Shown here: positions 17,585 to 25,642 of the stretch, piece by piece
How positions within the stretch are numbered: position 1 is the stretch's first letter
Layout of the letters: every line of letters starts with the position of its first letter
Assembly (NCBI RefSeq): GCF_001424305.1
Contig: NZ_LMPD01000003.1
Coordinates: 296,387-360,386, forward strand
Origin: Pedobacter sp. Leaf176
Lineage (GTDB): Bacteria > Bacteroidota > Bacteroidia > Sphingobacteriales > Sphingobacteriaceae
Direction: 5' to 3'
DNA length: 64,000 nt
Translations under genes and position numbers: made by a program
The notes under the pieces: model-generated
Seen by the model: only the letters and a program-made list of their open reading frames with translations
Database searches by the model: none
Told to the model about the DNA's origin: nothing

Positions 17585-18088
17585 ATGAAAGAGACCGAAG
17601 CCACATTTCTCGCCCTGATTAACCATCACAAAGCGATTATACATAAAGTGTCGAAAATGTATATGGACGATGCGGAGCAACAGCGAGACCTGTTTCAGGA
17701 AATCGTGTTGCAACTCTGGAAAGCTTATCCAACCTTTAAAGGCAACAGCAAATTCACCACCTGGATGTACCGCGTAGGTTTAAATACAGCTTTGGTTTAC
17801 TTCAAAAAGGACAAACGAAAAGTAGATAAAATAGCGCTTGATGAAAACATCGATGTAATTGATGTTAACGAAAGTGAATCAAAAGAAGAGAAACTCGCTT
17901 ATTTGTACAAAGCCGTTCAGGAACTAAACGCAATAGAAAAGGCATTGATATTTCTTTTTCTTGAAAATCAGTCGCATAGAGAAATTGCTGAAAACCTGGG
18001 CATAAGTGAAGTAAATGCCAGAGTAAAACTCAAAAGAACTAAAGAAAAATTACAATTCATTATAAAGAAAAATGGTTATGAATTTTGA
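17585..18088 (+). CDS. ECF-type RNA polymerase sigma factor
   Basis: 167 residues. Region 2 is seen as RDLFQEIVLQLWKAYPTF followed by FTTWMYRVGLNTAL, and region 4 as ALIFLFLENQSHREIAENLGIS with a recognition helix EVNARVKLKRTKEKL. The two regions joined by a short acidic linker are typical of extracytoplasmic-function sigma factors. The stop overlaps the start of a membrane protein gene, probably its anti-sigma-like partner. Target genes unknown. Confidence 0.9.
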   Translation: MKETEATFLALINHHKAIIHKVSKMYMDDAEQQRDLFQEIVLQLWKAYPTFKGNSKFTTWMYRVGLNTALVYFKKDKRKVDKIALDENIDVIDVNESESKEEKLAYLYKAVQELNAIEKALIFLFLENQSHREIAENLGISEVNARVKLKRTKEKLQFIIKKNGYEF

Positions 18089-18686
18089 CGATTTAAAAAA
18101 CGAATGGAAAGCAGATGGCCTTGAAGAAACCAACATTTCGGAAGAGATGCTTAAAATAAAACAAGCGCATACCCCGATTGATATTATTCGTAAGAAAATG
18201 AAACGCGAGTTTTACTATCAACTTTTAGCACTTTTATTCATGACGGGTTTACCATACCTGTTAAAGCTATCTGCAGATATGACCATGTTGTATTTCGTTT
18301 TTTTCTTCATAACCTGTGGTTTTACGGGATATTATTTTGTAAAATTCTACCGGTTTTACAAAAATTCCTATGACATGAGCGTAGATAGCAGAAAAAATAT
18401 CCTTTGGTTTTATTATGAAATGAAATTGAACGTGGAGTTGTACAAAGCGTTGACCTACATTATTGTTTTTATCTGGGTGGCATTTTTATCTGTGTTCACA
18501 TTAATAGAAAAAGCATGGGTAGTAGATAAATTCTTCAATAAACTGCCTCCCTTTTATCTCTTAATAAACTGTTTTGTTACAGTTTTGGTTATCGGCGTAA
18601 TTACCGAACTCTGGGCATGGCATTATTACGGCAAATATTTAAAAAGAATCAAAAAAATAGTTGATGAACTGAATTATGAGCATTGA
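18072..18686 (+). CDS. Membrane protein coupled to the ECF sigma factor, candidate anti-sigma factor
   Basis: 204 residues from the ATG at 18072 (a second ATG at 18078 is equally possible). The first ~50 residues are soluble and charged (FDDLKNEWKADGL), then four hydrophobic segments at about residues 52-70, 75-93, 125-145 and 160-182. The gene overlaps the sigma factor gene by up to 17 bases. A cytosolic N-terminus on a membrane anchor, coupled to an ECF factor, fits an anti-sigma role. It does not show a clear zinc-binding anti-sigma motif, so the assignment rests on context. Confidence 0.7.
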   Translation: MVMNFDDLKNEWKADGLEETNISEEMLKIKQAHTPIDIIRKKMKREFYYQLLALLFMTGLPYLLKLSADMTMLYFVFFFITCGFTGYYFVKFYRFYKNSYDMSVDSRKNILWFYYEMKLNVELYKALTYIIVFIWVAFLSVFTLIEKAWVVDKFFNKLPPFYLLINCFVTVLVIGVITELWAWHYYGKYLKRIKKIVDELNYEH

Positions 18687-18892
18687 AAACACGCTTAGAA
18701 AGATTGAAGTAATGTTTCAACTTTTTTAACCTAAAATCCGACATTCACCTGCCCGCTGCAGGCAGGCGGACCCTTAAAGCGCTGCAATAGCATTAGGATT
18801 CTCAATAAATTGGGATAAGGACGTGTCAAAACATGATTTGCTTTTTGAACCAGAGTAAGTCTTTTTCATACCGCTCAATTCCATTCAGCAGT

Positions 18893-19990
18893 TTAAGCAA
18901 GTTTATACACCTTCCCTGGTAGAGAAATAATGAGGCCTTGCATTTCCAATGTAAGCATAACAATTGCCAGCTTACTTTGCTGAATACTTAATGTGATGCA
19001 GAGTTCATCGATTGAAAGCTGGCCATATTGCAAAACGTCTATCACTTTATGCTCGTTCGCAGTAAGGTTAATCGGCATGGAAATCTGGGGTTGTTTCTTT
19101 ATCGGCTTTACTTCCTCATCCCAGTTCAAATAGTAGATTAAATCTTTAGCATTATTAATCAAACCTGCGCGGTTTGTTTTTATCAAAAAGTTACATCCTT
19201 CAGAAAGCAAATCATTCGTTCGGCCTGGAAAAGCGAAAACATCTTTATTATAGGAGTTTGCTATTTCAGCTGTGATTAAAGCACCTCCTTTTATCGATGC
19301 TTCCACAACAAGCGTTGCATCGGAAATGCCAGCAATAATCCGATTCCGCTGAGGGAAATTTTGCCTGTCCGGATTGGTTAAAATTGGAAACTCTGAAAGT
19401 AAGCCGCCATTTAACACCATTTGTTGAGACACAGATTTATGTACCTGGGGATACAGCCTGTCGAGCCCATGCCCGAGCACGCCTACCGTTGTAATACGTT
19501 GTGAGATGCATTCTTTATGGATGGCAACGTCGATTCCATAAGCCAGTCCGCTTACAATTAAAACATTGTAAGGCGCTAAGATCTCACAAATTTGTTTGCA
19601 CAAACTTCTCCCATATTCTGTTGCATTCCTGGAGCCGACAACACTTATTATTCTGGGCTGATTTAAATCCGCTTTACCCTTAAAATAAAGTAGAATTGGT
19701 GCATCATAACAATTTTTAAGTCTGTTGGGGTAATTTTTATCTGAGAAAAAGAGTACCTCAATACCATGTTTTTCAACAAAATTTATTTCTTCTTCTGCCC
19801 GCTTTAATGCTGTGGTATTTAATACTGCTTCGACCGTCTTGCTGCCAATGCCTGGAATTTGCAGCAACTGACTTTTGGTTGCCGAAAAAACGGCTTCCGC
19901 ACTTCCGCAGTAGGCGAGCAGATTTTTAGCATGTACCGGACCAATTGATTTAATAAAAGTTAAAGCGATTTTGTGAAGCGTACTCATCAA
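18893..19990 (-). CDS. dprA: DNA-processing protein DprA
   Basis: 365 residues. An N-terminal helix-hairpin-helix/SAM-like part (LLQIPGIGSKTVEAVL) precedes the DprA Rossmann core with SVVGSRNATEYG, VSGLAYGIDVAIH, GHGLDRLYP, FPQRNRIIAG and VVEASIKGGALITAE. A C-terminal winged-helix domain ends the protein (about 300-365). DprA loads RecA on incoming single-stranded DNA during natural transformation. Either of two adjacent Met codons could start it. Monocistronic. Confidence 0.95.
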   Translation of the reverse strand: MMSTLHKIALTFIKSIGPVHAKNLLAYCGSAEAVFSATKSQLLQIPGIGSKTVEAVLNTTALKRAEEEINFVEKHGIEVLFFSDKNYPNRLKNCYDAPILLYFKGKADLNQPRIISVVGSRNATEYGRSLCKQICEILAPYNVLIVSGLAYGIDVAIHKECISQRITTVGVLGHGLDRLYPQVHKSVSQQMVLNGGLLSEFPILTNPDRQNFPQRNRIIAGISDATLVVEASIKGGALITAEIANSYNKDVFAFPGRTNDLLSEGCNFLIKTNRAGLINNAKDLIYYLNWDEEVKPIKKQPQISMPINLTANEHKVIDVLQYGQLSIDELCITLSIQQSKLAIVMLTLEMQGLIISLPGKVYKLA

Positions 19991-20042
19991 TTTTTAATTT
20001 AAGGTTAATAAATGCGGGATGATTTATTCCTTAAAATGAAGC

Positions 20043-20309
20043 TTAAAAATCGATATCTATTAAGCTTTTAATCGGGATGTGGACGTTATTTTTCAATTGT
20101 ATAAATTTTTCGGTGACCGCCCAAACTGTGGTATCAACACGCTTTGGACCAATTGTGGTATTAAAAGTAATAACAGCTTTAGATTTAAACTCATTACCCA
20201 GCCTTTGTGCTTCGTTAAGTTTAGTTTTCAGCTCTAAAGAGTGGTCTTCGTTTGCATTTATTATATTCAGGTAGCTTATATGTTCTTTCTCTACTGTTTC
20301 TATCAGCAT
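20043..20309 (-). CDS. Conserved hypothetical protein
   Basis: 88 residues. The first half is a charged helix (LELKTKLNEAQRLGNEF) and the second half a small beta sheet ending with HIPIKSLIDIDF. The composition and clean start look like a real gene. I recall similar small proteins in Sphingobacteriaceae but no function. It is 52 bases upstream of dprA on the same strand and may share its transcript. Confidence 0.65.
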   Translation of the reverse strand: MLIETVEKEHISYLNIINANEDHSLELKTKLNEAQRLGNEFKSKAVITFNTTIGPKRVDTTVWAVTEKFIQLKNNVHIPIKSLIDIDF

Positions 20310-20400
20310 AATATGTGTCTGTAACGGTTAATATTGAACAAGCTTATCAAAATTTCATAGAAAAAACAACCTTTAATATCATTTTTTCACTCTTAAGATC

Positions 20401-20429
20401 AAAAAAGCCGGCATTTCTAAGTGCCGGCT
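20401..20429 (-). terminator. Intrinsic terminator of the S41 peptidase operon
   Basis: A perfect AGCCGGCA/TGCCGGCT stem (20406-20413 with 20422-20429) is followed on the minus strand by a T-run (20406-20401). It lies 17 bases after the stop at 20446. Confidence 0.9.
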
Positions 20430-20445
20430 AAAATTTATATTTGGT

Positions 20446-21939
20446 TTATTTATTAAGTTTTAGTTTTCTCGTTTCTACCATTCCTTTAAACGTATGATCT
20501 AACTGTTCATTCGCCTGGTCAATTGAAGCTCTGGATGCAGATGTACTGCTTAACACATTGTCTTTAGTTAAAGCCGAAAAGTTTCCGGTTGCAGAATAAA
20601 ACAACGCCTGAGCAAGCATCTTCTCCGACACATCTCCAAAATCTTTTGTCAAATCATCACTTACATCCTTATCAACTGTCATCCCTGAAAAATAATCACC
20701 CTGATTTAATTGGTTTTTAGTTTGAAACTGGGGAATGTACAAGTCGCTTTTATCTATATGTATCGCAAAGAAACCAACTGGTTTACCATAGGTTGTTTTT
20801 CCGATTAGCTTAACATCCATTACTGGCTTCAGATTATTGATTAGCAATTCGCTGGCTGAAGCCGTACTACCGGTTACCAAAAAATACACCCTTGTTAAAC
20901 TACTCAAGCTACCCCTTTTAACAAAAACTTCCTGGTTTCCCGCAGCTGCAGTTGGTTTGTATGAGTAATCGAAATAGGAATACAGGCGCGTAACGCCATC
21001 ATTTCCTTTAGCATAAAATTTTTGGTTTTGGAGGATGGTTGCTTTCTCTTCCTGCATGGTTTGAGTCCAATAAGTCGTATACATCACTTTCCCATTTTGG
21101 GAAGCTGGCGCAATTAAGTTCGTAAAAGCTTCTGATGTTGCAACAGAACCCCCACCATTGTAACGTAAATCAACCACCAGTTCAGTAACACCGTCCGCAG
21201 CAAATTTTGTGAAGGCTGCATCAAGTAAGCTCGCAGAATTAGTTGTAAAACTGTTGAATACGATATAACCAATCTTTTTTGCTCCAATAGTATAAGTATT
21301 TGTGTATAAAACAGGATTAAGGTTATAAGTTGCACGGTTAATAATCACATCTGCAGAAGTACCGCCTGGCTTTGAAACAGTCATACTAATCGATGGATTT
21401 GTCCCAAATAATGAATTATTTATGTTATTAATATCTACCTGACTGGATCTCAAGACTCCTCCACCATTTATCCTGGTAATCAGATAGCCTCTCTTCAATC
21501 CCTGTGCATCAGCCGGAGAACCTGGATAAACAAGTTTAACCCTTAATAAATTATCTGCATCGAAATTAGCTGAAAAACCGTAATCTCCACTCACCCCGCT
21601 TAATTGCGTGGCTACAGAGCCGTCGTCCATAAACGAGTATTTATCATTCCCTCCGGTACTTGGCAATGCTTTTATAGCGGCGAGTACAGCGTTATCTGAA
21701 CTGTATTGTCTTGGATTAAATGTGGCAAAGGTTGGCATACCCGCGTTCCAAAGATAAGTTTGTTGCGCATACAGGTAAATTGAATCTTTTGTTAACTCTG
21801 CACGTGTTCCAGGCGTTCCAGGTAGGGTTCCAGTTCCTCCATCAGGATTAACAGGTGATTTTTTACAGGATGTTGTTAAACCAATAACAGCAATCAAGGC
21901 GCACAATAAGAGTTTTCGTGCATGAATCTTTTTACTCAT
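20446..21939 (-). CDS. S41-family peptidase, lipoprotein
   Basis: 497 residues. A lipoprotein signal ends at the lipobox TTSC near residue 25, so the protein should be on the periplasmic side or the outer membrane. After an N-terminal domain comes a PDZ-like part (LVYPGSPADAQGLKRGYLI), then the S41 core with VDLRYNGGG, the nucleophile in GSTASASELLINNL, and KTYGKPVG with the catalytic Lys region. Members cleave C-terminal tails of exported proteins; the substrate is unknown. The start overlaps the preceding HAD gene by 8 bases, so the genes are coupled. Confidence 0.9.
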   Translation of the reverse strand: MSKKIHARKLLLCALIAVIGLTTSCKKSPVNPDGGTGTLPGTPGTRAELTKDSIYLYAQQTYLWNAGMPTFATFNPRQYSSDNAVLAAIKALPSTGGNDKYSFMDDGSVATQLSGVSGDYGFSANFDADNLLRVKLVYPGSPADAQGLKRGYLITRINGGGVLRSSQVDINNINNSLFGTNPSISMTVSKPGGTSADVIINRATYNLNPVLYTNTYTIGAKKIGYIVFNSFTTNSASLLDAAFTKFAADGVTELVVDLRYNGGGSVATSEAFTNLIAPASQNGKVMYTTYWTQTMQEEKATILQNQKFYAKGNDGVTRLYSYFDYSYKPTAAAGNQEVFVKRGSLSSLTRVYFLVTGSTASASELLINNLKPVMDVKLIGKTTYGKPVGFFAIHIDKSDLYIPQFQTKNQLNQGDYFSGMTVDKDVSDDLTKDFGDVSEKMLAQALFYSATGNFSALTKDNVLSSTSASRASIDQANEQLDHTFKGMVETRKLKLNK

Positions 21940-22549
21940 ATTTATTGTAAATTTCTAGTGACACAATATACGGCAAATTAATCAGATTGGATTGTTGCTC
22001 ATCAGAATTATTTGCACCAACAACTAACGCATTCTCAACCGACAAATTGTTGCTGCTTAATATGTTCAGAAAAATTTCTGATTTAGGCTGACTCATTTCG
22101 TCGGCAAAGTACACGGTTAAATATTTTTCGAGCCCATTCCATTCTGTTTGCTTAATTTTATTTAGCTGCTGTTCAGGATCACCTGATGTAACAATAAAAA
22201 TCTGCTTGCCATCAATTACCAGGTTTTGCATAAAATCAAGCATGTTTTTGTAAAGTAATAACTTTAAAGGCAAACGAGCAGTCTGATGCAGCAAATCGAA
22301 GTTATGTTGAAAAGCATTTGACAATTCAAACTTTAGCGCAGTTTTTTCGAAAAGCTTATCTGTTCCCGATTTTTCATATTCCAAACGCATAAAATCTAAA
22401 ATGGATTGTGCGTTTTTCTGTTCTGTGTATTCTATAAATTGGGCGAACAAATAATAAACTTGCAACAAATAATCTTTCGCCGGAAATAAAACATCATCAA
22501 GTTCAAAAATGACAATTTGCTTGTCTCTTGACAGTTGATACGCGTCCAT
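21932..22549 (-). CDS. HAD-superfamily hydrolase-like protein with Glu in place of the nucleophile Asp
   Basis: 205 residues from the ATG at 22549, which leaves one base after the previous stop; the ATG at 22582 would overlap that gene by 32 bases. The HAD fold is visible: motif I IVIFELDDVLF, motif II FIVTSGD, a Lys in QPKSEIF and motif IV ALVVGANNSDEQ. Canonical motif I is DxDxT; here the first residue is Glu, and motif IV lacks the usual paired Asp spacing. It may be catalytically altered or a binding protein. It lies in a coupled three-gene operon with a preATP-grasp-like protein and an S41 peptidase. Confidence 0.75.
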   Translation of the reverse strand: MDAYQLSRDKQIVIFELDDVLFPAKDYLLQVYYLFAQFIEYTEQKNAQSILDFMRLEYEKSGTDKLFEKTALKFELSNAFQHNFDLLHQTARLPLKLLLYKNMLDFMQNLVIDGKQIFIVTSGDPEQQLNKIKQTEWNGLEKYLTVYFADEMSQPKSEIFLNILSSNNLSVENALVVGANNSDEQQSNLINLPYIVSLEIYNKYE

Positions 22550-22550
22550 A

Positions 22551-23027
22551 TTAAATTGTAAAGAGTTTATAATTATTGGCATCGTTCAACGTGAAGACGC
22601 CGTTGAAAGCCCCAGGAAATTCAGCCTCACTTTGTAAGCTGCTGTTGTAAATGCAGTCTCCCTTTACAAAAACACTGAAATTACCGCTTGAAATTTTTTC
22701 TGAATTCAAATAGTCATTTAAACATTCAAGAGGTGGTAAAAGTACGTCGATCCCATACTCACCAAACAAAACTGCAGATTTAGCGATTGGCTCTATTTCG
22801 AAGTGATGTAAGGGAATTATACTATCGATAGCTTCAGTAATGCAGAAATTGAGTAGAATATGCGCAATGCTGTCTCTGTTCAACTCGCCTAAAGATGTGA
22901 ACGCATAATTATCTGTAACCATTCCTGGTACATCACCGTAATCTGCAAATAAAATAAAGTGAGCAGGAAATGCTTTCAACAACTTTAGTGTTTTCGCATT
23001 ATTTCCGCCTGTGATGAGTATTTTCAA
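22551..23027 (-). CDS. Stand-alone preATP-grasp-like Rossmann protein
   Basis: 158 residues. The opening MKILITGGNNAKTLKLLKAF followed by ILFADYGDVP and the later IDSIIPLHHFEIEPIAKS resemble the N-terminal domain of ATP-grasp enzymes of the PylC/carbamoyl-phosphate synthase type. The ATP-grasp domain that normally follows (another ~180 residues) is absent, and the reading frame ends cleanly rather than by an obvious frameshift. It is the first gene of a coupled operon. Function unknown; it may partner the altered HAD protein encoded one base downstream. Confidence 0.6.
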   Translation of the reverse strand: MKILITGGNNAKTLKLLKAFPAHFILFADYGDVPGMVTDNYAFTSLGELNRDSIAHILLNFCITEAIDSIIPLHHFEIEPIAKSAVLFGEYGIDVLLPPLECLNDYLNSEKISSGNFSVFVKGDCIYNSSLQSEAEFPGAFNGVFTLNDANNYKLFTI

Positions 23028-23079
23028 TTTTATATATTGCTTTGTTCGTTACTTGATGTATTGTTGAATTGTTATATTG

Positions 23080-23617
23080 TTTATTGTTGGCATCAGGCAT
23101 GAATACCCTGATCTTGCAAATCCTTTCATCCTGTAAATCATGCTCTTACACCATACTCCTGCAAATCCTCTAATCCTGTAAATCCTGTTCCTATACGATT
23201 AGCCCATCTTCATGTAACTGCTTTGATTTGCTGTGCCCTACGAATCAACACCGTACTCCTGCAAATCCTCTAATCCTGTAAATCCTGTTCCTATACGATT
23301 AGCCCATCTTTCATGTAACTGCTTTGATTTGCTGTGCCCTACGCATCAACACCATAATCTTGCAAATCCTCTAATCCTGTAAATCCTGTTCTTATACGAT
23401 TAGCCCATCTATCATGTAACTGCTTTTATTTGCTGTGCCCTACGCATCAACACCATACTCCTGCAAATCCTCTAATCCTGTAAATCCTGTTCTTATACGA
23501 TTAGCCCATCTTTCATGTAACTGCTTTTATTTGCTGTGCTCTACGCATCAACACCATAATCTTGCAAATCCTCTAATCCGGTAAATTCTGTTCCTATACG
23601 ATTAGCCCATCTTTCAT
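23080..23617 (-). repeat. Five tandem ~101-bp repeats derived from the lolD 3' end
   Basis: The word GCAAATCC recurs at 23161, 23261, 23362, 23463 and 23564, a period of 100-101 bases. Each unit contains ATACGATTAGCCCATCTTTCAT, cut short in one copy by one base. This is the complement of the last eight lolD codons including the stop (MKDGLIV-stop). Thus the array is an amplification of the lolD 3' end with its downstream flank. Units differ by only a few bases, so the event is recent or the array is homogenised. There are no unique spacers, so it is not a CRISPR. Confidence 0.85.
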
Positions 23618-24244
23618 CGTAACAACCCGGTCGCTGGTTTTTGCAAGGTGTTCGTTATGCGTTACAATTACAAAAGTTTGCTGGAAGTTATCCCTTAGGT
23701 TAACGAAAAGCTGATGAAGTGCAGCAGCATTCTCGGAATCTAAATTCCCCGATGGTTCATCAGCTAGAATTATTGAAGGGTTATTGATAAGTGCCCGGGC
23801 AATTGCGACCCTTTGTTGTTCACCACCTGACAATTGATTAGGTTTATGGTTGGCCCTGTCTTTCAATCCAAATAAATCCAGTAATTCAAGTGCCCTAAGC
23901 TCTGCCTGTTTTTTATTTGTTTTGGCTATAAATGCCGGAATACAAATGTTTTCGATTGCACTAAATTCGGGTAACAAATGATGAAACTGAAAAACGAAAC
24001 CAATATTTTGGTTACGGAAAGAACTCAGTAATTCGCCACTTAATTTACTTATTATTGTTCCTTTCAATTCTACAGCGCCATCGTCAGGTTTATCAAGTGT
24101 TCCTAAGATATGCAACAGTGTACTCTTTCCTGCTCCTGAAGGACCAATAATACTTACAATCTCCCCCTTTTGCACTTCAAAATTTACGCCTTTTAATATC
24201 TGTAGATTCCCGTACGATTTTCTAACTCCAGTGGCTTTTAGCAT
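23594..24244 (-). CDS. lolD: LolD-family ABC transporter ATP-binding protein
   Basis: 216 residues. Walker A is [11 protein letters not shown], the Q-loop is [12 protein letters not shown], the signature is [15 protein letters not shown], and Walker B plus D-loop is [13 protein letters not shown]; the H-loop is IVTHNEHLA. The sequence type fits LolD, the ATPase of the LolCDE complex that releases lipoproteins from the inner membrane, but no permease partner is adjacent, so the symbol is by similarity. Its last codons are the seed of a tandem repeat array downstream. Confidence 0.85.
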   Translation of the reverse strand: MLKATGVRKSYGNLQILKGVNFEVQKGEIVSIIGPSGAGKSTLLHILGTLDKPDDGAVELKGTIISKLSGELLSSFRNQNIGFVFQFHHLLPEFSAIENICIPAFIAKTNKKQAELRALELLDLFGLKDRANHKPNQLSGGEQQRVAIARALINNPSIILADEPSGNLDSENAAALHQLFVNLRDNFQQTFVIVTHNEHLAKTSDRVVTMKDGLIV

Positions 24245-24606
24245 ATTTCAAAATTAAGAAAAAAGATTAAAGCAGAAAGATTAAAGATGAAGGAACAAAG
24301 AATAAAGCACGAAGCAGAAAGCTTAAAGGCGAAAGGGTAAGATGAAGGATAAAGGATCAAAGAGCAATGATAAAAGAACTAAAATTAATAAAATCAGTGT
24401 AATCCTTAATCTGTGTAATCAACCCGAAGGAAAAGAGCAAGGAAAAACGATAAAGGAACAATGATAATGGAACAAAGAACAATGATAAAAGAACAATGAT
24501 AAAAAGAACAAGGAACAACGATAAAGGAACAAAGAACTAAAATCTCAAAAATCAGTGCAATCCATAATCTGTGTAATCAACCTGAAGGAAAAAAAATGAA
24601 TTAAAA
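24245..24606. other. Purine-rich low-complexity intergenic region
   Basis: Filled with degenerate short repeats of the type AAAGAACAATGATAAA and AAAGATTAAAGCAGAAAG, plus two copies of a TCAGTG(T/C)AATCC...CTGTGTAATCAA phrase. No coding frame and no hairpin of note. Confidence 0.6.
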
Positions 24607-24652
24607 TTTGCAGGTATGAAATTCTTGTTTAACTTTGAAAAACAAAGCACTT
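24607..24652 (+). promoter_or_regulatory. Promoter with overlapping CTTTG/CAAAG operator
   Basis: TTTG (24607-24610), 19 bases, TAACTTTG (24630-24637) is an exact match to the Bacteroidota promoter consensus. The inverted pair CTTTG-aaaaa-CAAAG (24633-24647) overlaps the -7 element, and the same block recurs at 25607-25634. The promoter covers an upstream in-frame ATG at 24616, so translation should begin at 24658. Confidence 0.75.
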
Positions 24653-24657
24653 TTAAA

Positions 24658-25293
24658 ATGAGCACTCAAAAAGAACAATTAGATGCGTTGAAAGACATCA
24701 GACAAATGATGGATAGATCCTCCAGGTTTATTTCATTGAGTGGGTTATCTGGTGTTTTTGCAGGTGCAATAGCACTGATTGGTGCGTACTTTGCTCACGA
24801 AGAAGTAGAAAAGTTTCTGACTGGCAGAGGGTATAGCCTCGGCATACAAGGTGAAATCGACTTAGAATACAACCTTATAAAACTAGCGCTCATTGTTTTA
24901 TTTGTAGCTTTACTTGGTGGCGTTTTATTCACCTACAGACAAAGCCAACGCAATAACCTGCCAATTTGGGATAAGACCTCAAAATCATTACTTTTAAATC
25001 TTTTCATACCAATATGTGCCGGTGGATTATTCATTATCGCTTTATTGTTTAACCATCCGAATACCTACAGCCTAATTGCACCAACTTGTTTAATTTTCTA
25101 TGGTTTAGGTCTTATAAATGCAAGCAAATACACTTACAGTGATATCCGGTATTTGGGTTATCTGGAGGTTGTGCTGGGATTAATCTGCATGTTTAATGTA
25201 GGTTATGGATTAATATTCTGGGCAATTGGCTTTGGAGTTTTGCATATAGTTTACGGTCTTTTAATGTATTTTAAATACGAAAAGGGCAAATAA
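24658..25293 (+). CDS. Six-helix membrane protein, first gene of a regulator-linked operon
   Basis: 211 residues from the ATG at 24658, chosen because the promoter lies over the earlier ATG. A short charged N-terminal helix (KEQLDALKDIRQMMDRSSRF) precedes about six hydrophobic segments (SGVFAGAIALIGAYFA, IVLFVALLGGVLF and later ones). I do not know the function. It ends one base before a winged-helix regulator gene and shares with the next membrane gene a common operator-like block, so both are probably controlled by that regulator. Confidence 0.8.
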   Translation: MSTQKEQLDALKDIRQMMDRSSRFISLSGLSGVFAGAIALIGAYFAHEEVEKFLTGRGYSLGIQGEIDLEYNLIKLALIVLFVALLGGVLFTYRQSQRNNLPIWDKTSKSLLLNLFIPICAGGLFIIALLFNHPNTYSLIAPTCLIFYGLGLINASKYTYSDIRYLGYLEVVLGLICMFNVGYGLIFWAIGFGVLHIVYGLLMYFKYEKGK

Positions 25294-25294
25294 T

Positions 25295-25591
25295 ATGAAA
25301 AACCCAATTGCAGATTTAAATAAAATATTCGACAGCCGAATCCGCTTGGGTGTAATGTCGGTACTTGTGGTTAATAACGAAATTGCTTTTAACGATTTAA
25401 AGCAAATGCTTGAGTTAACTGACGGTAATTTGGCTTCACACTTAAATACGCTTGAGCAGGCTGAATTCATTAAAGTACACAAAGGTTTTATCGGTAGAAA
25501 AACCAGTACAACCTATTCCATTACAGATTTAGGCAAACAAGCTTTTAAAGCGCATTTAGATGCACTGGAAAAAATGATTAAAAAGCTGTAA
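25295..25591 (+). CDS. Winged-helix transcriptional regulator
   Basis: 98 residues. The core reads LGVMSVLVVNNEIAFNDLKQML followed by LTDGNLASHLNTLEQAEFIKV, a clear winged helix of the MarR/ArsR-like HTH_27 type, then the wing (GRKTSTTYSITDLGKQAF). It starts one base after the preceding membrane gene. Genes of this type usually control their own operon; the repeated CTTTG-N5-CAAAG block at both flanking promoters is the obvious candidate site. Confidence 0.88.
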   Translation: MKNPIADLNKIFDSRIRLGVMSVLVVNNEIAFNDLKQMLELTDGNLASHLNTLEQAEFIKVHKGFIGRKTSTTYSITDLGKQAFKAHLDALEKMIKKL

Positions 25592-25606
25592 TTTTTTTTT
25601 GACTAA

Positions 25607-25634
25607 TAACTTTGAAATACAAAGTACTTTTAAT
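25607..25634 (+). promoter_or_regulatory. Second copy of the promoter/operator block
   Basis: TAACTTTG (25607-25614) followed by AAATACAAAGTACTTTTAA repeats the block at 24630-24656 with only a few changes. It includes CTTTG-aaata-CAAAG (25610-25624). A good -33 TTTG at the proper distance is not seen, so promoter strength is uncertain, but conservation of the block suggests a shared regulator site. Confidence 0.6.
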
Positions 25635-25642
25635 TAATTAAA

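Noticed and set aside
23080..23617. Regular repeats that could be mistaken for a CRISPR array
   Set aside because: The ~101-bp units are repeated throughout, with no unique spacers, no short palindromic repeat and no cas genes nearby.
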